Below are positions 1 through 8,599 of a stretch of DNA of 64,000 bases, piece after piece. The notes under the pieces were generated by a model. The model did not search any database. It saw nothing but the letters and a program-made list of their open reading frames with translations, and was not told the origin of the DNA. Position numbers and translations under genes: made by a program. The first letter of the stretch is position 1, and each line of letters begins with the position of its first letter. The DNA comes from Poriferisodalis sp022821985 (lineage in GTDB: Bacteria; Actinomycetota; Acidimicrobiia; Acidimicrobiales; Poriferisodalaceae): the NCBI RefSeq assembly GCF_965219595.1, contig NZ_OZ244781.1, forward strand, positions 620,001 through 684,000, read 5' to 3'.

Positions 1-1
1 C

Positions 2-1075
2 CAGATCGGCCACGGGAACCGCACCGTCATCGATGCCATCGGTGCGCAGCTCGATCAGCTCGCGACCTACAACACATTCGAGCCCTTCTCCAACGGCCCC
101 GCTGTCGAACTCGCCGAGATGGTCCGCGCCCGATCGCAGCACCCTGACGGCCGAGTGTTCCTGGCATGTTCGGGCTCCGAAGCCGTGGACACGGCATTGA
201 AGTTCGCCCGTCGCGTTCACCATCTCAAGGGCGACACCGATCGGCAGATCATCGTTCGCCGCTCCGCCGGTTACCACGGCGTGAATGTGGGCGGTACCAG
301 CGTGCAGGGCGGAGCTGCGTACCGCGAGGGCTGGGGCGATCTCATGCCCCACGTGGTCGAGATACCCAACGACGACGTCGAGCCCGCCGCGCAGCTCTTC
401 GCGGAGCAAGGCGAGCGCATTGCGGCGGTCATCTCCGAGCCCATTCAGGGCGCCGGAGGCGTTGTTCCGCCGCCACCGGGGTATTTCGAAGGGCTTCGTC
501 GACTGTGCACCGAACACGGCGCTTTGTTGATCTTCGACGAGGTCATCTGCGGTTTCGGACGCACCGGGAGCTGGTTCGCCGGTCAGACGTTCGGCGTGGC
601 ACCCGACATGTTCACGTTCGCGAAGGGCGTCACGTCGGGTTACATCCCGTTGGCAGGCGTGTTGGTGTCACGCGACATCGCCAACCTGCTCGAGGCCGAC
701 GAGACCAAGTTCATGCACGGTTACACGTACTCCGGTCACCCGACAGCCTGCGCGGCCGGCATTGCGAATATCGGCGTCATCGAGTCTGAAGGACTGGTCG
801 ATCGGGCACGCGACATCGGCGACCGGATGGAAGAGGGCTTCCTCGCGCTCCAGGGTGACGGCATGATCGACGGCTACCGGGGTCTTGGCGGCATCTGGGC
901 CTGCGATCTGGGTCGAGACGCCACCGAGGCCAAGGAGGCCTTCCTCAAGCGAGGCGTCATCACGCGGTCGATCGGCAATGCACTCGCGTTCTGCCCGCCG
1001 CTCATCATCGACGACGACGAGATCGGGCAGCTCTTCGACCGACTCGACGACGCGCTGCGCGCTACGGCGCCGTAA
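2..1075 (+). CDS. Class III (PLP-dependent) aminotransferase, 5' end outside window
   Basis: The reading frame is open from base 2, so the N terminus lies upstream and about 357 residues are visible. It is a fold-type I, class III aminotransferase that would move an amino group between an omega-amine or amino acid and a keto acid using pyridoxal phosphate. The cofactor-contacting FDEVICGFGRTG block precedes the FAKGVTSGY block, whose lysine should form the Schiff base. The second glycine-rich block (HGYTYSGHPTACAAG) is present. Full-length relatives are about 430-460 residues, so roughly 80-100 residues are missing off the edge. Substrate cannot be told from sequence. The SnoaL-like and amidohydrolase genes follow closely on the same strand, suggesting a catabolic operon. 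Confidence 0.9.
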   Translation, partial: QIGHGNRTVIDAIGAQLDQLATYNTFEPFSNGPAVELAEMVRARSQHPDGRVFLACSGSEAVDTALKFARRVHHLKGDTDRQIIVRRSAGYHGVNVGGTSVQGGAAYREGWGDLMPHVVEIPNDDVEPAAQLFAEQGERIAAVISEPIQGAGGVVPPPPGYFEGLRRLCTEHGALLIFDEVICGFGRTGSWFAGQTFGVAPDMFTFAKGVTSGYIPLAGVLVSRDIANLLEADETKFMHGYTYSGHPTACAAGIANIGVIESEGLVDRARDIGDRMEEGFLALQGDGMIDGYRGLGGIWACDLGRDATEAKEAFLKRGVITRSIGNALAFCPPLIIDDDEIGQLFDRLDDALRATAP

Positions 1076-1104
1076 ATCGCTTCGCAACAGGAGGAATGAC
1101 GACC

Positions 1105-1536
1105 ATGCAGAGTGCAGAGACGCGGGCCTTGATGGAGCGCTACTACGCGGCGCTGACGACGGCCGACCGAGACACCATGCTCGAGTGCCTCGACCCGGAG
1201 GTCACTTGGGTGCTGCCCGAGACGGCCGCGCAGGGCAACGCCGTCGACACGATGACGGGCGCAAAAGACGTGGTGGAGGCCTTGGGAGGCCGTGTCGTGA
1301 GGCAGACCTTCGACATCTCCCAGCCGATCAGCCTCGAAGTCCGCAGGATGATCGTCGACGGCGGCACCGCCGTTGTGCTGCAGCGGCTGACGGCCACCGC
1401 CAAGGCCACCGGTCGCGACTACGACAACCAGTACTGCTGGGTGTACGACTGCCGCGATGGATTGATCGCCCACATGGAGGAATACACCGACACGCTCTAC
1501 GCGGCTCAGCGGATGGGCTGGGACATCGAGGGCTGA
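1105..1536 (+). CDS. SnoaL-like / NTF2-fold protein
   Basis: A protein of about 143 residues with the SnoaL/ketosteroid-isomerase-like cone fold pattern: N-terminal helix with YYAALTTADRDTM, then CLDPEVTWVLP, and alternating strands ending in a HMEEYTDT strand. Such proteins are small hydrolases, isomerases or binding proteins, and the exact reaction is not predictable. Start choice: an ATG at 1096 lies only one base after AGGAGG (1089-1094), while the ATG at 1105 sits ten bases after it, so 1105 is preferred. It lies 29 bases after the aminotransferase stop and is probably cotranscribed with it. Confidence 0.8.
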   Translation: MQSAETRALMERYYAALTTADRDTMLECLDPEVTWVLPETAAQGNAVDTMTGAKDVVEALGGRVVRQTFDISQPISLEVRRMIVDGGTAVVLQRLTATAKATGRDYDNQYCWVYDCRDGLIAHMEEYTDTLYAAQRMGWDIEG

Positions 1537-1662
1537 CATTCCTCCGCGCCGGCAAGCACGGCTGTCGCCTCACGCGGCACAATCAAGACGTCGCCACCGA
1601 GACATCGCAGCCGAGACACTGGAACAGGGGCATCGGACGCGCAAGCTTCAGGAGATATTGCC

Positions 1663-3360
1663 ATGAGCACCTATGACATCGTCATCAAGGACGGGATGAT
1701 CTTCGACGGCACCGGGGCACCGAGGGTGCGCGGCGACGTCGGCATCGCCGGTGGGCGCATCGCCGCTGTCGGCCGGGTCGACGCCCGGGAGGGTGCCAAG
1801 GTCATCGACGCCTCCGGCATGCACATCGCTCCCGGCTTCGTCGACCTGCACACCCACTACGACGCGCAGGTCTTCTGGGACCCCTACTGCACGTTGTCGG
1901 GCTGGCACGGCATCACCTCGGTGGCCATCGGCAACTGCGGCTTCGGCTTCGCCCCGGTGGATCCCGACATGCGCGAGTACGCCATGCGCTCGATGACCCG
2001 CGTCGAGGCCATCCCGTACGAGTCGATGCGCCAGGGCATGCCCTGGGACTGGGTGACCTTTCCGGAGTATCTGGACAGCCTCGAACGCACGCCCAAGGCG
2101 ATGAACATCCTGCCGTACGTGCCGATCGGCCCGATGCTGGTGATGGTGCTCGGCCTCGACGACGCGAAGTCTGGGCGCCTGCCCACCGAGGGCGAGCACG
2201 AGATGCTCGCCAAGCTGGTGCACGAGGCGATGGACGCAGGCGGCTGCGGCTGGTCGGCGCAGCGGCTGCCACCGACCGGGCCCGCTGCGGTGCAGCGCGA
2301 CTGGGACGGCACGCCGATGCCGACCGACATGATGAACGACGAGACCGCCCGGGTGCTGGCCCGCGTGCTCGCCGAGCGCAACGAAGGCGTCGTACAGATG
2401 ACGCTCACCAGCGGCAACGTGGCTCACGACATGGCCCACCTCGAGGAGATCGCGTCGATCAGCGGCCGGCCGCTGCTGCACAACGTGGTGCAGGCGTTCG
2501 AGGACAAGCCCACCATCCACCGCCGTCAGATCGAGTGGCTGGAACGCTGCCGCGAGCAGGGCGTTCCGGTGTACGGCCAAGGCGTGACCAGCGATGCCGG
2601 TTTCACGTTCACTCTCGAGGATTGGAACCTCTACGACGACTCCGAGGCCTGGATGGAAGCCTGCATGGGCGACAAGGACGAGCGCCTGGCCAAGATGGCC
2701 GATCCCGAGCGCCGGCAAGCCCTCAAGGACACGATGCCCCGCACGGCGACCGCGGGAATCGAGACCGTGACCATCCTGTCGCCGCGCAGCGAATCGACCG
2801 AGCAGTACCGGGAGATGTCGGTGGGCCAGGCGGCAGAGGTGGCGGGCAAGCACCCGGTGGACCTCATGCTCGACGTGGCCGTGACGGACGGGCTCGACAC
2901 CTTGTTCTTCGTGGCACCGCCGCAGGGCAGCTCAGAGCTGCTGCGCGACGTGGTGCAGTACCCGCACATGCTGTTCGGCGTGTCCGACGGCGGGGCGCAC
3001 ACCAAGTTCCTCACGGCAGGGCGCTACCCCACCGAAACGCTGTCCGAACAGGTGCGTGAGAACCAGTGGGTGACCTACGAGGAAGCGCATCGTCGGCTGG
3101 CGGCGCTTCCCGCGCAGCTCGCCGGATTCCGCGACCGGGGCCTCATCCGCCAAGGCGGTCCTGCTGACGTCGTGGTGTACGACCCCGAGAACCTCGCAGT
3201 CGGTCCGAACGAGGTGGTGCACGACCTGCCGGGCGGCGAGTGGCGCCGCATCCAGCGGGCCAGCGGCTACCGCAGCGTCATCGTGAACGGCGCCGAAACC
3301 ATTTCCGAAGACACCCAGACCGAGACCTACAGCGGCCAGCTCCTCCGCCACGGCGGCTAG
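1663..3360 (+). CDS. N-acyl-D-amino-acid deacylase-like amidohydrolase
   Basis: A 565-residue member of the amidohydrolase superfamily, D-aminoacylase branch. The N-terminal beta-sandwich (IKDGMIFDGTG) leads into the metal-binding LHTHYDAQ motif near residue 65, and NCGFGFAP follows. The SDGGAHTKF segment near residue 443 supplies the late catalytic aspartate. The C-terminal sandwich returns with DVVVYDPENL, as expected for a complete enzyme. The family hydrolyses N-acyl-D-amino acids or related cyclic amides in the cytoplasm. A GGAG motif lies just before the ATG. The 126-base gap upstream holds nothing recognised. Confidence 0.85.
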   Translation: MSTYDIVIKDGMIFDGTGAPRVRGDVGIAGGRIAAVGRVDAREGAKVIDASGMHIAPGFVDLHTHYDAQVFWDPYCTLSGWHGITSVAIGNCGFGFAPVDPDMREYAMRSMTRVEAIPYESMRQGMPWDWVTFPEYLDSLERTPKAMNILPYVPIGPMLVMVLGLDDAKSGRLPTEGEHEMLAKLVHEAMDAGGCGWSAQRLPPTGPAAVQRDWDGTPMPTDMMNDETARVLARVLAERNEGVVQMTLTSGNVAHDMAHLEEIASISGRPLLHNVVQAFEDKPTIHRRQIEWLERCREQGVPVYGQGVTSDAGFTFTLEDWNLYDDSEAWMEACMGDKDERLAKMADPERRQALKDTMPRTATAGIETVTILSPRSESTEQYREMSVGQAAEVAGKHPVDLMLDVAVTDGLDTLFFVAPPQGSSELLRDVVQYPHMLFGVSDGGAHTKFLTAGRYPTETLSEQVRENQWVTYEEAHRRLAALPAQLAGFRDRGLIRQGGPADVVVYDPENLAVGPNEVVHDLPGGEWRRIQRASGYRSVIVNGAETISEDTQTETYSGQLLRHGG

Positions 3361-3518
3361 CGGCCCGCACGCCCACGCTCGCCACGCCGCAGCCCAGCGC
3401 TGCCATGCCGCTACATTGATGTCACACCCTCCTGCGAACGTGCGTAACAGGAGCCATAGCCAATACCGAAGAGCCGATGCCGGCTAGCGCACTTGTGGCA
3501 CAACGACGAGGCACAACG

Positions 3519-3725
3519 ATGAGCCAGACAGACACCCAGCACGACGACATCGAGGTGATCGTGCTGAGCGACGACGAAGTGCGCGTCGCGGTTGACAACG
3601 CCCTCGCCGAGGCTGGCTGCACTTGGGAAGAACTCCAAGCGCAAGCAGAGGAAGGGTGTTTCACAAGCGAACTCGCTCGGCGCACTTGGTTCATCGTCTC
3701 GACCTTTGAGCCGTCAACCGCCTGA
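3519..3725 (+). CDS. Small hypothetical protein, first gene of an accessory trio
   Basis: A 68-residue acidic protein with no family recognised. The frame is open from an ATG at 3477, but the ATG at 3519 has a GAGG seven bases upstream and is preferred. It is rich in Asp and Glu with one CTWEEL and one EEGCFTSEL segment, and looks mostly helical. Its 3' end overlaps the likely TTG start of the next gene by 20 bases, suggesting translational coupling and a two-gene unit. A toxin-antitoxin or modulator-effector pair is possible, but nothing in the sequence proves it. Confidence 0.5.
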   Translation: MSQTDTQHDDIEVIVLSDDEVRVAVDNALAEAGCTWEELQAQAEEGCFTSELARRTWFIVSTFEPSTA

Positions 3726-4383
3726 CCTGCAGCAACAGGCCAAGGCCTTCGCGGGAGAGCTGACCGCGACGCTCAACGGCACTGTGACTGACGGCATCCG
3801 TCTCTCGGTGACGATGGATGCCTCGGGGCGCGCCGTGATCGGCTACCGGCTGAGCAAGGACGATCTCCACGGCCGCGCAATTGATCTGACCCTCGGAAGG
3901 TCACCAGCGCAACTCAGGCTGCGCCTGCACCACACGCTCGTGCTCGACGAGTCGGGGCAGCACCTCACAACAGACAAGAGCACGTACACACTTGTGGCCG
4001 CCGACAGCGACTCGGCCATCCTCACCTACGACTACGTGCGGAAGCCACCGAATCCGTACCCCGAGGCGCACCTGCACATCGACGGCAAGGCCTCAGGGCT
4101 ACAGCACATGCTCGACGAGTGCGATCGGCCCAAGAGTCGCCCAGCGGACCTCCACCTGCCCGTTGGAGGCCGCAGGTTCAGGCCGAGCCTCGAAGACCTG
4201 ATCGAATTCTGCGTGCTTGAACGGCTCGTCGAGGCGCGCGACGGTTGGCGGATAGCTCTCGACGCGTCGCGCGACAGGTTCCATACCCAGCAGCTACGCG
4301 CCGCAGTGCGCCGCAACCCGGGCCAGGCGGCCGAGTTGCTACGAAGCGAAGGCTGGGCGGTCGCCGCGCCCAGCGACCCGTAG
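3706..4383 (+). CDS. Hypothetical protein of accessory trio
   Basis: About 225 residues from the TTG at 3706. The frame extends further up to an ATG at 3592, but that would run deep inside the preceding gene. No family is recognised. The N-terminal half alternates strands with polar residues. A HLHIDG motif near residue 120 and a DLHLP motif precede a helical C terminus (PSLEDLIEFCVLERLV, then RRNPGQAAELLRSEGW). The gene overlaps its upstream neighbour and is only three bases from the nuclease-like gene downstream. The three genes probably arrived together between two metabolic genes. Confidence 0.55.
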   Translation: MSRQPPDLQQQAKAFAGELTATLNGTVTDGIRLSVTMDASGRAVIGYRLSKDDLHGRAIDLTLGRSPAQLRLRLHHTLVLDESGQHLTTDKSTYTLVAADSDSAILTYDYVRKPPNPYPEAHLHIDGKASGLQHMLDECDRPKSRPADLHLPVGGRRFRPSLEDLIEFCVLERLVEARDGWRIALDASRDRFHTQQLRAAVRRNPGQAAELLRSEGWAVAAPSDP

Positions 4384-4386
4384 GGA

Positions 4387-4998
4387 ATGGCGATGGCTAG
4401 CGAGGGGTACTTGGCAGACGAGTCCGAGCGGCGACGAGTCCCTCTCGATGGCAAGCCGCGTCGGCCGTGCGGGACGTATGCAGCGTTTCAGCGTCACAAA
4501 AAGCGCGGTGAGCAACCCTGCGATGCGTGCAGCGAGGCGGCGGTCCGGTGGCAGCGCTTCACCAGCATTCGGGCCAAGCTCGACCGTCGCAGAAAAGCGA
4601 GTGCTCCTGAGGCCGAACTGCTCGCGCTGGGCGAGGAGAAAGTCCGTCGCGAACTCGAATACCGATCGCTTGAGCGCCTGAGCGACACCCCCGTACCCGC
4701 GAGCCACCGCTGGAGCGTCTACAGGTTCATATTCGATACCGGTCACGGATACGTCGGCATCACCGAAAGGAATGTCTCGGCTCGTGCGGCCGAGCATCTC
4801 TCTGGCGATGCACGCCTGACAGGTGGATCGGCCCGCATCAGCGAGCTTGTTGCCGCTGGTGTCCGCTACAAGCTCAAGGTCATCGCGCGCGAGCCTGCGG
4901 AGGGCCAAGCGCGGGCCTTGGAGCGCAAGGAGATCGCCAAGCTCGACAAGCCGCTCAACGTCCAGGGTCCGATCCGCCGTGGGCAAGCACCGCACTGA
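4387..4998 (+). CDS. Cys-motif protein with GIY-YIG-like nuclease domain
   Basis: A 203-residue protein with two parts. Residues about 28-50 carry a basic CGTYAAFQRHKKRGE..CDAC motif (three cysteines and a histidine) of a type common in actinobacterial phage and mobile-element proteins, probably a small zinc- or DNA-binding element. After a helical linker, residues about 110-195 resemble a GIY-YIG nuclease: YRFIF, then GYVGIT in place of the YIG strand, R and EH in the next helix, and a late glutamate in the C-terminal LERKEIAKLDKPLN segment. It likely cuts DNA, and its target is unknown. The assignment is by motif only. Confidence 0.55.
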   Translation: MAMASEGYLADESERRRVPLDGKPRRPCGTYAAFQRHKKRGEQPCDACSEAAVRWQRFTSIRAKLDRRRKASAPEAELLALGEEKVRRELEYRSLERLSDTPVPASHRWSVYRFIFDTGHGYVGITERNVSARAAEHLSGDARLTGGSARISELVAAGVRYKLKVIAREPAEGQARALERKEIAKLDKPLNVQGPIRRGQAPH

Positions 4999-5069
4999 GA
5001 ACGGATGCGCCCAGGGTGCGAGACTGGGACCGCCTCGACGGACGGGATACTCGACAGCAAGGGAGAGTC

Positions 5070-6230
5070 ATGACGACGTATGCAGGCGAGCGGTTGATTC
5101 ACGACACCGACAGCCATCTGATGGAACCGGTGGACTGGCTGGCGAGCTACGCCGACAGCTCCGTGGCCGCCAAGCTCCGGGACCTGAGCCTGTTGGGCGG
5201 GGGCGACGCGGCGACGTTCGAGCTCGTGGAGCAATGCTGGGCGCGGCGCGACGATCCTGAGGAGACGGCCAAGCTGGCAGCCGACGTGGTGGGCGGGCCG
5301 AAGGGCTACTTCGCCTACGGCTCCATGGATTCCAACGAGCGGGTCGGCGCGCTGGACCAGCTGGGCTTCGCCAGCCAGCTCGTCTTCACGACATTCGCAC
5401 ACACGCAGTTCCACGCCCGCGGTGATGTCGATCTGGCGTACGGCGGCGCCTCGGCGCACAACCGCGGCATCGCCGACTTCTGCTCGGTCGACCCGCGGCT
5501 GCTGGGCGTGGCGTTCGTGCCGTTGGAAGACCCGCAACGCACCGTCGAGAGTGCGCGGGAGGCCATCGAGGTGGGATGCAAGGCCGCATGGATCCCACAC
5601 GGCGTGCCGACCCAGATGAGCCCCACGCATCCCGACTTCGACCCGCTGTGGGCGCTGTTGTCTGAGGCCAGCGTGCCGGTGCTGATGCACCTCGGGCCGA
5701 ACGGCGGCAACCAGCTGCCGAAGACGTACCACAACAACGGGCGTGTTCCGGGCAAGGACTTTGTGGGCGGCGGCGAGAACATGCGCTCCAAGGACTTCCT
5801 GAACCTGTACCACGACGCCGAGAACCTGCTGGCCTGCATGGTGCTCGATGGCATCTTCGAGAAGTTCCCCGAACTGCGCTGCGGGCTGATCGAGCTGGGC
5901 GCCGGCTGGGTGCCGAACCTGCTGCGCTCGCTGGACAACAGCGTCAAGGCATTCGGCCGTCACGAGCCTGAACTGTCCAAGCTGACCATGGCCCCCTCGG
6001 ACTACATCCGTCGCCAGGTGCGGTTCACGCCCTGGCACTTCGAGGACGTGGGCTGGCTGGTGGCCAACAGCGGGCCGGAGCTGTACCTGTTCTCGTCGGA
6101 TTGGCCGCACCCCGAAGGCGGCCGCGACCCGATTGCGGAGTTCCAAGCCTCCTTTACCGCGGCCGGCCTCAGCGAGGGTGTCACAGCGCCGTTCTGGGCC
6201 GGCAACGCCTCGTTCCTGCTCGGCGTTTAG
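5070..6230 (+). CDS. Amidohydrolase 2 family (ACMSD-like) metal-dependent hydrolase/decarboxylase
   Basis: A 386-residue TIM-barrel protein of the amidohydrolase-2 group, whose members decarboxylate or hydrolyse aromatic and related acids. The N-terminal DTDSHLMEP is the usual metal-binding segment, with an H in place of the second histidine pair. VPVLMHLGPNG follows mid-protein, and FSSDWPHPEGG near residue 345 supplies the conserved aspartate. The frame extends to an ATG at 5016, but 5070 has a GGGAG ribosome site and begins the conserved domain. Proteins of this size with this C-terminal WPHPEGG motif are abundant in actinobacterial catabolic islands. Substrate unknown. Confidence 0.82.
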   Translation: MTTYAGERLIHDTDSHLMEPVDWLASYADSSVAAKLRDLSLLGGGDAATFELVEQCWARRDDPEETAKLAADVVGGPKGYFAYGSMDSNERVGALDQLGFASQLVFTTFAHTQFHARGDVDLAYGGASAHNRGIADFCSVDPRLLGVAFVPLEDPQRTVESAREAIEVGCKAAWIPHGVPTQMSPTHPDFDPLWALLSEASVPVLMHLGPNGGNQLPKTYHNNGRVPGKDFVGGGENMRSKDFLNLYHDAENLLACMVLDGIFEKFPELRCGLIELGAGWVPNLLRSLDNSVKAFGRHEPELSKLTMAPSDYIRRQVRFTPWHFEDVGWLVANSGPELYLFSSDWPHPEGGRDPIAEFQASFTAAGLSEGVTAPFWAGNASFLLGV

Positions 6231-6326
6231 CGCTGCGAGGGCCCACTCGGGCCGACGGTAGATTTGGCGGTACAGCGCTGCGGGAGCCGCGCCCGGCGGC
6301 ACGAGTCGCGGCGCAGGAGAGCAGAC

Positions 6327-6935
6327 ATGGCTGATAATCACGATCAGCATCCTGAAGGCCGGCAGCCGCGCACAGCACTGCTCATCGTGGACGTGCAACC
6401 CACTTTCTGCGAGGCCGGCGCGCTGGCTGTCGAGGGTGGCAACGACGTCGCCGCCAAGGTGGCCGAGCTGCTAGCCGGCGAGCACGGCTACGACCTGGTG
6501 GTGACCACCCAGGACTGGCACATCGACCCCGGTGACCACTTCAGCGACGAGCCTGACTTCGTTGACACGTGGCCGCCGCACGGCGAGGCTGGCACTGCGG
6601 AGGCCGAGCTGCACCCTGCACTCGACCCGGTGACGGATCGCATCGACGCACGCGTGCGCAAGGGCATGCACGCCGCCGCCTATTCCGGCTTCGAAGGCGT
6701 CGACGGCGACGGCCGGACCCTCAACGACCTGCTGAGCTCTGCAGGCGTACACGAAGTCGATGTGGTCGGTATCGCCTTCGACCATTGCGTTCGTGCCACC
6801 GCGATGGACGCTGCTGCGAACGGTTACGCGACCACGGTGATCGAGGGGCTCTCCGCCTCGGTAGCGCCCGAGACCGAAGCCGCAGCACGCACCCAGCTCG
6901 CCGATGCTGGCATCGAGGTCATCACCTCTCGCTGA
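6327..6935 (+). CDS. pncA: Nicotinamidase / isochorismatase-family hydrolase
   Basis: A 202-residue cysteine hydrolase. The triad of the nicotinamidase family is visible: Asp in LIVDVQPTF near residue 20, Lys in VRKGM, and Cys in AFDHCVRATA near residue 150. The metal site is suggested by TTQDWHIDPGDHF. The enzyme converts nicotinamide to nicotinate for NAD salvage. GGAG lies about nine bases before the ATG at 6327, which is preferred to an in-frame ATG at 6264. The AGFEG-like YSGFEG after the lysine fits nicotinamidase better than isochorismatase, although close paralogues act on other amides. Confidence 0.82.
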   Translation: MADNHDQHPEGRQPRTALLIVDVQPTFCEAGALAVEGGNDVAAKVAELLAGEHGYDLVVTTQDWHIDPGDHFSDEPDFVDTWPPHGEAGTAEAELHPALDPVTDRIDARVRKGMHAAAYSGFEGVDGDGRTLNDLLSSAGVHEVDVVGIAFDHCVRATAMDAAANGYATTVIEGLSASVAPETEAAARTQLADAGIEVITSR

Positions 6936-6969
6936 ACTGCCAGCTCAGCCGCCTAGCAGCATCGACGGT

Positions 6970-7284
6970 CTAGAGGGTTTCCTGCTCGATCGTGAACTCG
7001 CTGGCCGTTTCGGCAATGCGTTTGTGGTTGCGGATCACCTCGTCCATCACGAAGTGCACGAACCTCTCGCAGAAGTCGGGATCGAGTCCCTCGGCCAAGG
7101 CAAGCCGGCGCAAGCCGTCCACCTGCTCATGCTGCCGAGGCAGGTCAACCGGCGGCAGGTCGTTCGCAGCCTTGTAGACGCCGATGTCATGAGTGATGCG
7201 GAAGCGCTCCGCGAGCAGCCGAACCAGTTCCGCATCGACCTTGTCGATACCGCGGCGGAAATCAGCGAGCTCGTCGTCGGACAT
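6970..7284 (-). CDS. AroQ-type chorismate mutase
   Basis: A 104-residue all-helical protein converting chorismate to prephenate in phenylalanine and tyrosine synthesis. The first helix has FRRGIDKVDAELVRLLAER, with the arginine and aspartate typical of the AroQ fold. The GVYKAAND segment provides the catalytic lysine, and the C-terminal helix is VMDEVIRNHKRIAE. The frame continues upstream, but the ATG at 7284 follows an AGGG site and starts at the fold boundary. Length matches monofunctional AroQ proteins. It points away from the thiolase gene, with 118 bases between the two starts. Confidence 0.85.
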   Translation of the reverse strand: MSDDELADFRRGIDKVDAELVRLLAERFRITHDIGVYKAANDLPPVDLPRQHEQVDGLRRLALAEGLDPDFCERFVHFVMDEVIRNHKRIAETASEFTIEQETL

Positions 7285-7402
7285 CGGCCCTGTTTCTAGC
7301 CCATCGAGCCGCGACAGCCACGGGACGAGGAGTGCAGCAGACCCGAGCGGCGCAGCGACTGGGCCGGGCGGGGGCGGGCAGGGCTTGGCTACGGTTTGCG
7401 CC

Positions 7403-8599
7403 GTGAGTGCCTCAGGTGCTGATCGCGGCCTGCGTGGCCGCACGGCCGTTGCAGGTGTCGGCGAGACCACCTACTACAAGCGTGGCCAGTCGACCGATCC
7501 TGAATTCGTGCTGGTCGTGAAGGCGATCTTGGCCGCGTGTGAGGACGCGGGCATCAACCCACGCGAGATCGACGGGTTCTGCTCGTACAGCAACGACCGC
7601 AATACGCCTGCGCGGTTGGCCAATGCCCTCGGCCTCGAAGAACTGCGCTACTCGAACATGCAGTGGGGCGGCGGGGGCGGCGGTGCCGCAGCCGTCGTGC
7701 AGAACGCCGCCAGTGCCGTGCACGCCGGATCGGCCAACGTCGTGGTGGCCTACCGGGGTCTTGCCCAGGGCCAGTTCGGCCGCTTCGGCCAGGGCGGGCG
7801 CCGCCCGGCCGTGCGGGGCGAGTTCGCCTACACGCTCCCCTACGGCGTGATGAGCCCGGCGCAGATGTACGCAATGCGCACCACCCGGCTCATGTGGGAG
7901 CACGGCATCGATCGCTCCACCATGCGGGCAGTGGCGCTGGCTGCCTACCACCACGCCCAGAACAACCCCCGGGCCGTCATGTACGGCCGCCCGCTCGACG
8001 CCGAGACGTACGACTCGTCCCGCTGGATCACCGAACCGTTCCGTCTGTACGACTGCTGCCTCGAGAACGACGGCGGCGCGGCCATGATCGTCACCTCAGC
8101 CGAGCGGGCCGCCGATCTCAGCGACACACCGGTGCTGGTGCTGGCGGCCCAGCAGAGCGGCGGGCACCGCTCGGGCGCCTGGGTCCACAACCCGACCGAC
8201 TACGCGACCTCCAGCTTCAAGCTCGGGGCGCAGCACCTCTACGAGCAGGCCGGCGTGACGCCCGACGACGTCGACGTGGTGCAGAGCTACGAAAACTTCA
8301 CCGGTGCCGTGGTGATGAGCCTCATCGAGCACGGTCTGTGCACCTACGAGAACGCCAACGAGGTGCTGACGTTCGAGAACCTGCGGGCGGACGGGGGGAG
8401 CATCCCGCTGAACACCAGCGGCGGCAACCTCGCCGAGTGCTACATGCACGGGCTCGGCATGCAGATCGAGGCGGTGCGGCAGGTCCGCGGCGACTCCACC
8501 AACCAGGTGCCGAACGTGAACGTGTCGCTCTCGAATGCCGGACCGATGGTCGAGATCGCCTCGACAGCGATCTACGGCACGGCGGAGGTGCTCGGATGA
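7403..8599 (+). CDS. Thiolase-like lipid-transfer/aldolase protein
   Basis: A 398-residue thiolase-fold protein of the non-condensing lipid-transfer type. The N terminus has the AVAGVGETTYYKRG start typical of this group. The active-site cysteine loop of true thiolases is replaced by a glycine run around residue 92. The C-terminal GGNLAECYMHG motif takes the place of the catalytic thiolase CxG. The start is a GTG about six bases after TACGGT (7391-7396), consistent with leaderless transcription. The ATGA overlap with the DUF35 gene downstream is the arrangement seen for Ltp2-ChsH2-type retro-aldolases of side-chain degradation. An acyl-CoA aldolase role is inferred from that precedent. Confidence 0.78.
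   Translation: MSASGADRGLRGRTAVAGVGETTYYKRGQSTDPEFVLVVKAILAACEDAGINPREIDGFCSYSNDRNTPARLANALGLEELRYSNMQWGGGGGGAAAVVQNAASAVHAGSANVVVAYRGLAQGQFGRFGQGGRRPAVRGEFAYTLPYGVMSPAQMYAMRTTRLMWEHGIDRSTMRAVALAAYHHAQNNPRAVMYGRPLDAETYDSSRWITEPFRLYDCCLENDGGAAMIVTSAERAADLSDTPVLVLAAQQSGGHRSGAWVHNPTDYATSSFKLGAQHLYEQAGVTPDDVDVVQSYENFTGAVVMSLIEHGLCTYENANEVLTFENLRADGGSIPLNTSGGNLAECYMHGLGMQIEAVRQVRGDSTNQVPNVNVSLSNAGPMVEIASTAIYGTAEVLG

Noticed and set aside
668..3351. Long minus-strand frames opposite the aminotransferase and D-aminoacylase genes
   Set aside because: They mirror GC-rich codon structure, have no domain sense, and lie fully inside convincing plus-strand genes.
4866..6398. 510-codon minus-strand frame opposite the amidohydrolase
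   Set aside because: Composition (Arg, His, Val rich, no motifs) is that of an antisense shadow. The plus strand encodes a clear TIM-barrel enzyme.
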